Shown here piece after piece: positions 8,921 to 16,636 of a stretch of 33,600 bases of DNA. Origin of the DNA: an uncultured Nitratireductor sp. (GTDB lineage: Bacteria > Pseudomonadota > Alphaproteobacteria > Rhizobiales > Rhizobiaceae); contig NZ_CAJXGF010000034.1 in the NCBI RefSeq assembly GCF_913053745.1, forward strand, positions 1 to 33,600, written 5' to 3'. Below the pieces are notes generated by a model. It had not been told where the DNA came from. It did not search any database and saw nothing but the letters and a program-made list of their open reading frames with translations. Numbering within the stretch: position 1 is the stretch's first letter; every line of letters begins with the position of its first letter. The translations under genes were made by a program, and so were the position numbers.

Positions 8921-9814
8921 ATGAAGAAACCTGTCGATATCGCCTGGTTGCCGCTAAATTCGCTTCGTGCTTTCGTGGCGGTTCATGAAACCGGATCCGT
9001 CGGCGCCGCCGCGGTTGCGCTCAACGTAACGCATGGGGCGGTCAGCCAACATCTGCGCGGGCTGGAAGAGCGCTTGCAGCGCAAATTGTTCACCCGATCC
9101 GGCAATCGCCTGGTTATGCTGCCGGAAGCTGCGGACCTGGCCGACAGTCTGCTGGGGAACTTCAGGGCGATCGCCAGCGATATCGACCGGTTTCGACGCG
9201 ACGACAATATCCTCAACATCACCGTGACGCCGCATTTCGCCCAACATTGGCTCATGCCGCGCCTGGGTGGTTTTCTGCAGCGTCATCCCGAAATCGATCT
9301 GCGTATTAATACCGACGCGACGGTGCACGATCTCGAACAAGGCGATTTCGATGCCGCCGTCCGGCACGGGGACGGCAATTGGCCGGGGGTGAACTGCGAA
9401 AGGCTTCTCGAAGGGCGGGATGTCGTCGTGGCAGCACCTTCGGTTCTTGAGAGCGTCTCCGTTCAGGCGCCGCAGGATCTGACCAAGCTGCCATGGATAC
9501 TGGATGAAGACCGAGACACGGAAATGTCCAACTGGTTTGCCGATCATGGTGTGGCTCATCAGGGCCATACGCGAATTACCCGATTGCCCAGCGCTCTCAC
9601 GTTGGTCGCGGCCCTAGACGGGCATGGCGTGGCTTGGTTGCCGCTTGTTTATGCGGCGCCTTACTTGACCAATGGGCGCCTCGTGCAGTTGTTCGGTGGT
9701 GATGACTGGCCAGCGCGCAGTACGCGTCACTACTATCTGTGCTGGGCAGACAGCAAAAATCGTCCGGCTTTCAGGACCTTCCGGCAATGGATAAGACGGC
9801 AACTTGCAGGATAG
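8921..9814 (+). CDS. LysR-family transcriptional regulator, GcvA-like
   Basis: A 297-residue regulator. Residues 8-67 form the winged helix-turn-helix (LNSLRAFVAVHETGSVGAAA, then AVSQHLRGLEE), joined by a linker helix to the periplasmic-binding-like effector domain from about residue 97. The N-terminal layout and the TPHFAQHWLMPRLG start of the effector domain resemble the GcvA group. It is transcribed away from the epoxide hydrolase gene, so the effector may be that enzyme's substrate or product; this is inferred only from position. The ATG at 8921 has no strong ribosome binding site. Confidence 0.92.
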   Translation: MKKPVDIAWLPLNSLRAFVAVHETGSVGAAAVALNVTHGAVSQHLRGLEERLQRKLFTRSGNRLVMLPEAADLADSLLGNFRAIASDIDRFRRDDNILNITVTPHFAQHWLMPRLGGFLQRHPEIDLRINTDATVHDLEQGDFDAAVRHGDGNWPGVNCERLLEGRDVVVAAPSVLESVSVQAPQDLTKLPWILDEDRDTEMSNWFADHGVAHQGHTRITRLPSALTLVAALDGHGVAWLPLVYAAPYLTNGRLVQLFGGDDWPARSTRHYYLCWADSKNRPAFRTFRQWIRRQLAG

Positions 9815-10302
9815 CGCGTAAGGGCCAACTTCATAGCGATGTGCGCACAGATTTTTGCAACAAACAAAATGCGGCGAAGGCATTGAATTTTCATCCTAAT
9901 ATTGCCGCAGAGGAGAATTTCGCAACCCTTGGGTCGTGAGCCCAGGATTCAAATATCTTGCAGCTCTCATGCTCCCCTATGGATTGGCGGCCGGTTCAGC
10001 GGATTGCCTGCGAGATCGTGCGCTGGATCGCGGGGGCAGGCGATGATGAAAACCATGTCTGCTCCAATCTCTCCAATATGGATTGGAGGACGGGCACCAA
10101 CGCATCGGATAAAAGTCAGAAGCCACGCATGGTCACGTTTCGCGGTTCTACACCGTTGAGCGTCGATCTGGAGCCGCGATCGGCCCGTCAGGTTTTGGCT
10201 GAAACGTCAGATCCGCCGTCCCATCCCAGGCATGCAGGCTCCACACGACAAATGTCTTTTCCGGGCCAGTGCGGTCCTTGGACATGCATTTGCCCGAACC
10301 TG
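9815..10302. other. Non-coding stretch between LysR and Lrp genes
   Basis: About 490 bp between convergent genes without a recognisable product. Open frames such as 9958-10434 have no family and overlap the Lrp gene antisense. It holds CTCCAAT twice (10062 and 10071) with ATTGGAG at 10082-10088, giving a 7-bp stem with a 4-base loop, and a repeated TATGGATTGG-like segment near 9978 and 10077. Confidence 0.5.
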
Positions 10303-10755
10303 TTACAGTGGGATTGCTGTTTCGTCTTTGGCGGTACGGATCACGATCATTGTCCAGTACCGTGCAACATTGGTCCGGTCTTGGAACAACCGACCGCAGA
10401 GTGCATCGTATTCTTCCATATCGCGCAGCCGTAGCGTCAGGACAGCATCAACTTCTCCTGTAACCGCATGAGCCTGGGCCACCGCTTCCTCTTTGGCCGC
10501 TAAATCGAGAAACTGCCGCGTATTCGGCTCTCCATGACGTTTTAGTTCGACTGTCACCACCGCTCTCAACGTGCGGCCAGCCTTGGCGGGGTTCAAAATC
10601 GCGACGATCCGATCAATGACGCCCGCCTGTCCAAGGCGCCGAATCCGTCGCAGGCAGCTCGAAGGAGACAGGCCGACCTCGTCGGCCATATAGGCGTTCG
10701 TTCGCGACGCGTCGCGTTGCATCAAGTTCAGCAGTTTCCGGTCGATCCGGTCCAT
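10303..10755 (-). CDS. Lrp/AsnC-family transcriptional regulator
   Basis: A 150-residue regulator: the start DRIDRKLLNLMQRDAS and helix-turn-helix LSPSSCLRRIRRL (about residues 29-41), followed by the RAM effector domain with the GEVDAVLTLRLRDMEEY segment. Family members form octamers and usually respond to amino acids or related metabolites. The ATG at 10755 has GGAGG at good spacing; a frame extension to 10857 is not needed. It is divergent from a nucleoside-gate membrane protein gene, which is its likely target along with itself. Confidence 0.92.
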   Translation of the reverse strand: MDRIDRKLLNLMQRDASRTNAYMADEVGLSPSSCLRRIRRLGQAGVIDRIVAILNPAKAGRTLRAVVTVELKRHGEPNTRQFLDLAAKEEAVAQAHAVTGEVDAVLTLRLRDMEEYDALCGRLFQDRTNVARYWTMIVIRTAKDETAIPL

Positions 10756-10784
10756 CCGCACCTCCAAAAGTCTCATTTTCAATA

Positions 10785-10799
10785 TGCAATAAAATTGCA
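10785..10799. promoter_or_regulatory. Candidate Lrp/AsnC operator
   Basis: TGCAAT-AAA-ATTGCA is a perfect 15-bp palindrome with 6-bp arms in the 119-bp divergent region. It has the size and AT-rich centre expected for Lrp-family sites. A second smaller dyad, CAAA-G-TTTG, follows near 10808. Confidence 0.5.
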
Positions 10800-10874
10800 A
10801 AAGCATGCAAAGTTTGACCATAAATGCGAATGGGACTGGGCTAGAAGATCGCGGCAACCGTTTGGGAGACCGAG

Positions 10875-11858
10875 ATGTCAGCGCTCAGATATGCCGCCCA
10901 CAAAACCCTGGAAACATTGCAGATTTACTGGGAACTCGTGCGCATCATGGTTCCGGTCACAATCGTGACCGAGGTGATGTCCCGAACCGGGTTGATCGAA
11001 CTGGCCGCCCCAGCGCTGGCACCGATCATGGGACTTTTCGGGTTGCCACCGGAATTGGGACTCGCCTGGCTGACCGGAATGCTTGTGGGAATATGGGGCG
11101 CAATCGCGACGATCTTTACCTTGGTTCCCGTCACATCGATGAGCGTTGCCGACATTACGGTATTTTCGTCGCTTGTGCTGATCGCGCATGGCCTGCCGAT
11201 CGAACAGAAGATCATCCAGAAGGCCGGGCCGGGTTTTGCAATCACCACGATGATCCGAATTGCCGGTGCCATCGCCTATGCAATGATCCTTCACCACGTG
11301 TATGCCGCCACCGGCTGGTTATCCGAACCAGTCGATCCGGCTTGGGCACCGACTGTTGTCTCTAACGATTGGTTTGGTTTTTTCGCCGGGCTCGGGGAAG
11401 CATTATTCTACATGCTCGCCATTCTACTGAGCCTTGCCTGGGGGTTGGAGGCATTGAAGGTGACAGGCATCATGACGCTTTTGATGAGATTCCTCGCTCC
11501 GGCACTGCGGCTGGCCGGAATAAGGGGCGAAGCAGGGCAGTTTACTGCCGTCGGTTTGTTTCTCGGCATATCTTATGGTGGCGGATTGTTGATCCGCGAG
11601 GCGCGATCGGGCCGCCTTTCATCTCGCCAAGTCTTTATTTCATGTGTCTTCATGGGATTTGCGCACAGCATTATCGAGGACACGATAATCGTGGTGGCTT
11701 TGGGCGCGGATGTTCTCGGTGTGCTCGCCGGGCGGCTTATGTTCGCTGTCGCTGCAACGGCTCTGATAGCGCACTTTTTGCGGTCAGTTCCGGACGAGGC
11801 TCTTTTGCATGGGTGCTTTGGCAAACGAACTGCCAACAGCGATAGGCCGGCAGATTGA
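10875..11858 (+). CDS. Nucleoside-recognition (Gate) domain membrane protein
   Basis: A 327-residue membrane protein with eight or more hydrophobic helices and two Gate-type repeats: the first around GLFGLPPELGLAWLTGMLVG (about residues 54-73), the second around FLGISYGGGLLIREA and MGFAHSIIEDT. The family includes spore maturation proteins, YjiG/YjiH-like proteins and parts of nucleoside transporters. No substrate is assigned. The ATG at 10875 follows GGGAGACC. It is divergent from the Lrp/AsnC regulator, which suggests control by an amino acid or another nitrogen compound. Its stop lies 114 bp before the broken tRNA-Arg. Confidence 0.85.
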   Translation: MSALRYAAHKTLETLQIYWELVRIMVPVTIVTEVMSRTGLIELAAPALAPIMGLFGLPPELGLAWLTGMLVGIWGAIATIFTLVPVTSMSVADITVFSSLVLIAHGLPIEQKIIQKAGPGFAITTMIRIAGAIAYAMILHHVYAATGWLSEPVDPAWAPTVVSNDWFGFFAGLGEALFYMLAILLSLAWGLEALKVTGIMTLLMRFLAPALRLAGIRGEAGQFTAVGLFLGISYGGGLLIREARSGRLSSRQVFISCVFMGFAHSIIEDTIIVVALGADVLGVLAGRLMFAVAATALIAHFLRSVPDEALLHGCFGKRTANSDRPAD

Positions 11859-11972
11859 CCGTCTGAGACATTGCGCGGCGCATTCGCGCTGGATGCGGCG
11901 CTCATCGTGCCGCAAACCTCTGCAACATGCATCGGCAGTTACAGCGTATTAACGAGGGTAATTGGCGGAATT

Positions 11973-12018
11973 TGGCGCACCCGACAGGATTCGAACCTGT
12001 GACCTCTGCCTTCGGAGG
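11973..12018 (-). pseudogene. 3' half of disrupted host tRNA-Arg(CCG)
   Basis: Read on the minus strand, it begins in the anticodon loop (CCTCCGAA), continues with the anticodon-stem strand GGCAG, T arm ACAGG-TTCGAAT-CCTGT, acceptor CGGGTGC, G and CCA. The 5' half is missing here; the sequence turns into unrelated DNA after 12018. It joins exactly with the 5' half at 16598-16636. Confidence 0.93.
12011..12018. repeat. Left attachment core
   Basis: TTCGGAGG, identical to 16598-16605. It covers the anticodon loop of the split tRNA-Arg plus one base. Flanking bases differ on both sides (C/A here, T/G at the right copy), so 8 bp is the full shared core. Confidence 0.85.
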
Positions 12019-12142
12019 ATTAGATGGTACGAAGACCATATCCAAAAATGCGATCTGATACGAAAATTCACTACTACTACAATTACTTAGCAGTATTTCC
12101 CTACTAATATTGCTCGGAATTGTCTGAGCGCTCACTTCATCG

Positions 12143-12163
12143 TGGTGAGAATGTGGTGAGTTA
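12143..12163 (+). repeat. Left arm-type repeat
   Basis: TGGTGAG-AATG-TGGTGAGTTA: two heptamers 11 bp apart. The same 21-bp arrangement, 18 of 21 bases identical and in the same orientation, is at 16495-16515 near the right end. Likely binding sites for the missing integrase. Confidence 0.65.
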
Positions 12164-12229
12164 TAGGTGGGCGGCCCGACAACGGGCTTTGTCTCTGCGC
12201 CATTGTACAATGCGTACAAATTCGCCGAT

Positions 12230-12310
12230 TTTCGGGTGTTTATGGATGTATTTTTGGGTGTAGTTCCTTGACCCTTGCTCTTACGGGTATTTTTGGGTAT
12301 TTTTCTGGGT
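12230..12310 (+). repeat. GTATTTTTGGGT repeats just before the Fic gene
   Basis: GTATTTTTGGGT occurs exactly at 12248-12259 and 12287-12298; GTATTTTTCTGGGT at 12297-12310 is a third copy with a 2-base insertion and runs into the Fic start codon. TTTCGGGTGTTTATGGATG at 12230-12248 has an inverted relative near the right end (CATCCAAAAACCCGAAA at 16473-16489). This looks like integrase arm or promoter-control DNA. Confidence 0.55.
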
Positions 12311-13363
12311 ATGGGCCTGAAAACTGATTCCCTTGAGATCACCCCTGAAGTCCTCGCCCTTATCGCAGGGATCGACGAGTTCAAGGGAGCCTGGCGCGCG
12401 CTTGGCACATTGGCGCCGGAGCGACTGTCGGCACTGCGCCGCGTTGCCACGATTGAAAGCATCGGTTCGTCAACGCGCATCGAAGGTGCAAAGCTGTCCG
12501 ACCGAGACGTCGAACGGTTGCTCACCAATATCGAGATTAGGAAATTCGATACGCGCGATGAGCAAGAAGTCGCTGGTTACGCGGAAGTCATGGAGATGGT
12601 GTTTTCGCGTTTCGAGGCGATCGATCTCACCGAGAATCACATAAAACAGTTGCACCGCGACCTACTGGCACACAGCGCCAAGGACGAACGCCACCGAGGC
12701 AACTACAAAACAAACACAAATCATGTCAGCGCGTTCGATGAGAACGGAAACGAAATTGGCATCGTGTTCGAAACTGCCACACCTTTCGATACCCCACGCC
12801 TGATGGAAGAACTCGTTGAATGGACCCGCGATGCATTCAGCGATAAAGCACTTCATCCGCTTCTGGTCATCGGCGTTTTCACGGTCGTCTTTCTCGAAAT
12901 CCACCCGCTCCAGGACGGCAACGGGCGGCTCTCGCGTATCCTGACTACGCTGCTGTTACTGCGCGCCGGATATGCCTACGTTCCCTATTCCTCACTCGAA
13001 AGCATCGTCGAAAACAGCAAGGAAGGATACTATCGCGCTCTGCGCCAAACCCAGCGCACGATCCGCAACCCGAAGCCGAACTGGCAACCTTGGACGGTCT
13101 ACTTCCTGCGCACGTTGCAACAGCAGAAACAGCGGCTGGAGAAGAAAATCGAGCGCGAGCGCATTGTCATGGATAAGCTGCCGGAGCTCGCACTTGAGAT
13201 CATCGGAACCATAAAAGAACGCGGCCGCATCACCATCAGCGAGATTGTTAAACTCACCGGCGCCAACCGCAACACAGTCAAGAAGCATCTCGCATCACTC
13301 GTCGCCGCCAACCACATTACCCAACACGGGACCGGTAAAGGAACATGGTATGGCGCCGCGTGA
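12311..13363 (+). CDS. Fic-domain protein, class II, with C-terminal winged helix
   Basis: A 350-residue protein. The Fic active-site motif HPLQDGNGRLSR is at residues 198-209 with H198 as general base. An inhibitory-helix motif S54-x3-E58-G59 lies N-terminal to the core, which makes it class II (self-inhibited in the same chain). A helix-turn-helix-like segment (RITISEIVKLTGANRNTVKK) sits at 306-325. Family members transfer AMP to Tyr, Ser or Thr of target proteins. ATG 12311 is chosen because upstream codons are made from the GTATTTTTGGGT repeats; no clear ribosome binding site is present. It is the first gene inside the left end of the element, possibly a toxin-like or regulatory cargo gene. 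Confidence 0.92.
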   Translation: MGLKTDSLEITPEVLALIAGIDEFKGAWRALGTLAPERLSALRRVATIESIGSSTRIEGAKLSDRDVERLLTNIEIRKFDTRDEQEVAGYAEVMEMVFSRFEAIDLTENHIKQLHRDLLAHSAKDERHRGNYKTNTNHVSAFDENGNEIGIVFETATPFDTPRLMEELVEWTRDAFSDKALHPLLVIGVFTVVFLEIHPLQDGNGRLSRILTTLLLLRAGYAYVPYSSLESIVENSKEGYYRALRQTQRTIRNPKPNWQPWTVYFLRTLQQQKQRLEKKIERERIVMDKLPELALEIIGTIKERGRITISEIVKLTGANRNTVKKHLASLVAANHITQHGTGKGTWYGAA

Positions 13364-13526
13364 GAATGATGGCCAGGACGAAAACGACGTACCTGATAGC
13401 CTGAACTTACAAGCAATATTTGGCGCCGCCTCAATTGCTTCGGCTTTGGAAAAGCAACAGGAGACACTGTCGCGAATCGAGGGTTATGATCCTCTGCATC
13501 TGGCTTCTTGTTTTGTGGGTTACTAG
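13350..13526 (+). CDS. Small open frame overlapping the Fic stop
   Basis: A 58-residue frame starting with an ATG 14 bp before the Fic stop. It has an acidic start (RENDGQDENDVPD) and a short helical part (LQAIFGAASIASALEKQQETL). No family is recognised. The overlap suggests coupled translation with Fic, and it could be a truncated start of a longer lost gene. It could also be a chance frame. Confidence 0.35.
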   Translation: MAPRENDGQDENDVPDSLNLQAIFGAASIASALEKQQETLSRIEGYDPLHLASCFVGY

Positions 13527-13600
13527 CCGATCCGTCGCTGCAGGCAAATTGCCTGAGATTGGAAATCCTGAGGCTTCCCAAACCAACCGACATTGGCAAC

Positions 13601-13876
13601 TTAAGCCGATGTTCTTACCCGCGCACGATGTCGCGACAGCCTCGATCGGTGATCGTCGGTAAGCGGGATTGGGGAACTCCAGCGGAGCTCTCTTCGCCCG
13701 GCCTCACTCAATTGCGGCGAGAACTCCGGCTTTCCGTCGTCACTGAAGGTTACAAGCCCCCGATCAAATGCGGCATCCCAGAGCGCTGACAACAGAAATC
13801 CATTGTGCACATCGAGTCGCTCTGCATCGCTTTCGCATTCACTCCAAGGCACAATATGCGAAGGAGTTCCGCCATC
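13601..13876 (-). pseudogene. C-terminal remnant of an HNH endonuclease
   Basis: About 91 residues in one frame with the end of an HNH nuclease: DGGTPSHIVPWSE (first His of the motif), then RLDVHNGFLLSALWDAAFDR (the HN and final part), GLVTFSDDGKPEFSP and a basic tail. The N-terminal part of the protein, including any DNA-recognition domain, is missing. It joins directly to the helicase remnant in another frame at about 13873, which points to a deletion that fused two genes. Confidence 0.75.
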
Positions 13877-14478
13877 ATGTAGTTTGTAAGGAGAATATCT
13901 GGTGGGGCGGCGGCGATCTTCTCGCGGTCTTCCCGACTTTCCTGCCCCGTGTATCGCTTTACAACCGGCTTCAATTTGTCTGGCAATCCGGACTGACTGA
14001 GGAATTTGTCGATCTCCTTTAGCTGGCTATTTGCCAACGCGTTCATTGGATAGACAATAATCGCCCGAGTTTTCCTTGGCTTACCTGCCCGGAGTGCGCG
14101 AATGATTGCGTCGACCACAGGAACAAAGAAGCACATGGACTTCCCAGAGCCTGTTCCGGTCGTCACGACATAGCTCTTACCCGCTCTCGCCGTTGCAATG
14201 GCTTCCGCTTGGTGCCGATAGAATTTCATAGGGAAGTCGCCAAAACGGAACACCTGACCGGTGCCCTCATCGAGATCACCTGAGGCGACAAGTTCGTCGA
14301 CATTCCTATCGGTGCGATAGTGCGGATTCAAAGACAGCAGCGCGTCGGGCCAAAACCGACCCGCACCATATTGAGCGTCGATCTCGGTGCGCAGATCGTC
14401 CGAGCGTATGGTGGTAAATGAGCGCGAGAACCGCTCATATGCGCCGATAAGATGATCGTCGAAATCAAACGCCTTCAT
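13873..14478 (-). pseudogene. Truncated DEAD/DEAH-box helicase, N-terminal part
   Basis: The first 202 residues of a large helicase. The Q-like segment FYRHQAEAI is at about 87-95, Walker A TTGTGSGKS at 106-114, motif Ia YPMNALANSQ at 143-152 and PPDILLTNYMM at 192-202. After this point, where the DExH box should follow, the frame enters unrelated sequence and stops at 13750. Full-length relatives with this start are usually well over 1000 residues and are often found in defence islands. The ATG at 14478 gives a natural start with GAG at normal spacing. It cannot work as a helicase. Confidence 0.85.
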
Positions 14479-14646
14479 TTTTGATCTCGCTCCCAATAGA
14501 TTTTTGTTTTGAACAACCACTATTCTGTTGCGTTCTTGTTTTTCTTGGACTGCAAGAGTCTGCGAGTTGCTCGATTTGGTTTGGACATACACTAATTTCT
14601 ATCGCGCCTAACGTAACAACTCCAAAATGAAATTCTCCCATTGTGT

Positions 14647-15867
14647 TCACCCCCAAAGGCTTGAAATCGGAGCAGCCGCTAATCCATCCCCAAACGGTAC
14701 CACTTCCGCGCTGTCGTAAAGGACTACGCCGAAGGCGAAGCGGTCCCCGCACGCCTCAGCCAAGGCCCGCAGGCCTGCGAAGTCGCTAGACCTGACGGTG
14801 GCACTTGCCTTGACCTCGATGCCGGCGACCATGCCATTGTCACGCTCCAGCACGATGTCGACCTCGCGCATATCTCGGTCCCGAAAGTGATGCGGCGTCA
14901 GCCGCAGGTCCGAGGCCGTCATTAGCTTGAGCACTTCCGAATACACGAAGCTTTCCAGCAGGGCGCCGAGCGTCCCGCGATCCGCTTTCACCCTGTCGAA
15001 GGTCACGCCGCGCGCGCTCGCCAGCAGGCCGGAATCGAGGAAATGCAGCTTCGGTGTCTTGACGATACGCTTCAGCGCATTCGTGAACCAGGGCTGCAGC
15101 GTCGCGATCAGAAATACCTGTTCGAGCAATCCGACATAGCGCTGCCCGGTCTTGTGGCTGACATTGATGCTGGCCCCGAACTGCGAATAATTGACCAACT
15201 GGCCTGAATGTTCGGCTAGCAGCCGCACGAACTTAGGAAGCTCCGTGAGCTTCTCGACATCGGCGATGTCCCTCAGATCGCGAGTGAGGATCGAGGTGAG
15301 ATAGGACCGCGCCCAGTCCTGCCTTCGCCGCTCGCTGTCGCGGGCGATCGCTTCAGGGAACCCGCCGAGCAGAACGGAGCGGACGAGATCGCCGCCGACG
15401 ATCGCATTGTCTGCCTTTTTCAGCTCTCCCTCGAAGAGGCGCTCCAAGAAGGTTGGTGTCCGGCCTTCGATTTCAGCCTGTGCCAACGGCAACATTTGGA
15501 TGGTTTCCATCCGGCCGGCGAGACTGTCTGCAATCCTCGGTAGGGTCAGCACATTCGCCGAGCCAGTCAGCAGGAACCGACCCGGACGATAATCCTCATC
15601 GACCGTCTTCTTGATCGCCAGCAGCAAGTCTGGCACGCGCTGGATTTCGTCGATGGTTGCCCGGTCAAGGCCACGGATAAAGCCTGCTGGATCAGACTGA
15701 GCTGCCTCGAGCGCTGTCTGGTCGTCAAGCGTGATATAGGCTCGGCTGGGCTCTCCCACCTCTCGAACTAGCGTGGTCTTGCCGGCGCGGCGAGGGCCAA
15801 CGATCAACACTACAGGCGTATCTGAAAGGGCTTCTTCCGCCCGCCGCTCGACAAACCGTTTGAACAT
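14647..15867 (-). CDS. AAA+ ATPase with DUF4143 C-terminal domain
   Basis: A complete 406-residue protein. Walker A GPRRAGKT is at 24-31 and Walker B ATIDEIQ at 70-76, followed by the LLTGSAN sensor segment. The C-terminal DUF4143 part shows a PD-(D/E)xK nuclease-like pattern: D337 in REVDIV, then E351-V-K353. The family is widespread in bacteria and archaea, often on mobile DNA, and its role is unknown. ATG 15867 is the only good start; no strong ribosome binding site is visible. Four 22-23 bp iterated sites lie directly upstream (15883-15964), suggesting tight or self-regulated expression. It is the only intact ATPase on the element. Confidence 0.92.
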   Translation of the reverse strand: MFKRFVERRAEEALSDTPVVLIVGPRRAGKTTLVREVGEPSRAYITLDDQTALEAAQSDPAGFIRGLDRATIDEIQRVPDLLLAIKKTVDEDYRPGRFLLTGSANVLTLPRIADSLAGRMETIQMLPLAQAEIEGRTPTFLERLFEGELKKADNAIVGGDLVRSVLLGGFPEAIARDSERRRQDWARSYLTSILTRDLRDIADVEKLTELPKFVRLLAEHSGQLVNYSQFGASINVSHKTGQRYVGLLEQVFLIATLQPWFTNALKRIVKTPKLHFLDSGLLASARGVTFDRVKADRGTLGALLESFVYSEVLKLMTASDLRLTPHHFRDRDMREVDIVLERDNGMVAGIEVKASATVRSSDFAGLRALAEACGDRFAFGVVLYDSAEVVPFGDGLAAAPISSLWG

Positions 15868-15882
15868 CCCATCCCCGAATCT

Positions 15883-15972
15883 TTCGGACAGTTGGAACTA
15901 TCAAGTTCGGCTGATTGGAAGTCAACCTTTCGCTAATTGGAAGTGAGAAGCTCGCGATATGGAAGATTGGAA
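15883..15972 (-). promoter_or_regulatory. Iterated operator-like repeats upstream of the DUF4143 ATPase
   Basis: Four copies of a 14-15 bp unit, read on the plus strand as TTCGG-ACAGTTGGAA, TTCGG-CTGATTGGAA, TTCGC-TAATTGGAA and CTCGC-GATATGGAA, starting at 15883, 15906, 15929 and 15951. The GGAA ends are 23, 22 and 22 bp apart, about two helical turns. A fifth GGAA follows at 15969. Each unit is a loose dyad (TTC...GAA). They lie just before the start codon at 15867. Confidence 0.7.
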
Positions 15973-16253
15973 GGTGAACAATAGCTTCTGTAGCCGGGCT
16001 GCGGCCTTTGCCACCATTCTTACGGTGACCACCAAGATCGAATAGGCTGAAGTAATCACATCCTACATCCGCGATGGATCGCAGGTCCAGCGACCACTCC
16101 TGAGGTGTCTTTCGGGGATGTAGTGAACAGACCATCTCTTCGATATGCCGCTGCACCAAATGACAGTTTATCCTGTACAGCCGAGCACACGAGAGCCGCA
16201 CTACGTTCTACCGAACACGAACTTTCATGATGTGTAGCTATTTTTTGGGAGGG
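15973..16253. other. Element stretch between ATPase repeats and tRNA
   Basis: About 280 bp with no recognised gene. A minus-strand frame from 16201 covers it but extends into the ATPase gene in another frame and matches no family I know. It may be a remnant of the deleted part of the element. Confidence 0.4.
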
Positions 16254-16330
16254 TGGCGCACCCGACAGGATTCGAACCTGTGACCTTCGGCTTCGGAGGC
16301 CGACACTCTATCCAGCTGAGCTACGGGTGC
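16254..16330 (-). tRNA. Complete tRNA-Arg(CCG) carried by the element
   Basis: A 77-nt cloverleaf: acceptor GCACCCG pairs with CGGGTGC, D arm GCTC/GAGT, anticodon stem TCGGC/GCCGA around loop CTCCGAA (anticodon CCG), T arm ACAGG-TTCGAAT-CCTGT, G and encoded CCA. It differs from the rebuilt host tRNA mainly in the anticodon stem (host CTGCC/GGCAG) and in the base pair 10-25, while acceptor and T arm are identical. All stems are intact, so it should be functional. Confidence 0.95.
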
Positions 16331-16494
16331 CTATTCGTTGAGTAACTTGTGTATCCTGTCACCGTCAACAGCGTTTGTCGCCCCGTCTGGGACACCAAGC
16401 TGAAGCCGTCGGATCACGTGGGAACATCCCAGAAACTTTCCCTCAATCCAGTTCTGACATTGGCGCCAATCCCATCCAAAAACCCGAAATTGCC

Positions 16495-16515
16495 TGGTGA
16501 GTTTTTGGTGAGTTA
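16495..16515 (+). repeat. Right arm-type repeat
   Basis: TGGTGAG-TTTT-TGGTGAGTTA, the partner of 12143-12163 with the same 11-bp spacing and orientation. It lies 83 bp inside the right core. Confidence 0.65.
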
Positions 16516-16597
16516 GCGCGGATTCCTGTTCTTGTGATCTCCTTAAGCGGTTGATTTCATTTCTATTTGCGGTCACCCGATGTCCTGCACGTTTTCT

Positions 16598-16636
<39 letters not shown>

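Noticed and set aside
8649..8924. 91-codon plus-strand frame whose stop overlaps the LysR start as ATGA
   Set aside because: The overlap looks like coupling, but the sequence has no family, covers the divergent promoter region and changes composition halfway.
9958..10434. Plus-strand frame between LysR and Lrp genes
   Set aside because: Overlaps the Lrp coding strand antisense and shows no recognisable product; checked for transposase remnants without success.
11902..12528. Minus-strand open frame across the tRNA-Arg 3' half and the start of the Fic gene
   Set aside because: Its recognisable part ([14 protein letters not shown]) is translated tRNA sequence; the rest overlaps Fic antisense and has no family.
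15725..16201. Minus-strand frame upstream of the DUF4143 ATPase
   Set aside because: Its second half overlaps the ATPase gene in another frame and passes through the operator-like repeats; the first half matches no family.
16254..16330. Simple explanation that the intact tRNA-Arg is the host gene restored by attP
   Set aside because: Its anticodon stem differs from both halves, while the two halves pair perfectly with each other; it also lies about 270 bp inside the right core rather than at a junction.
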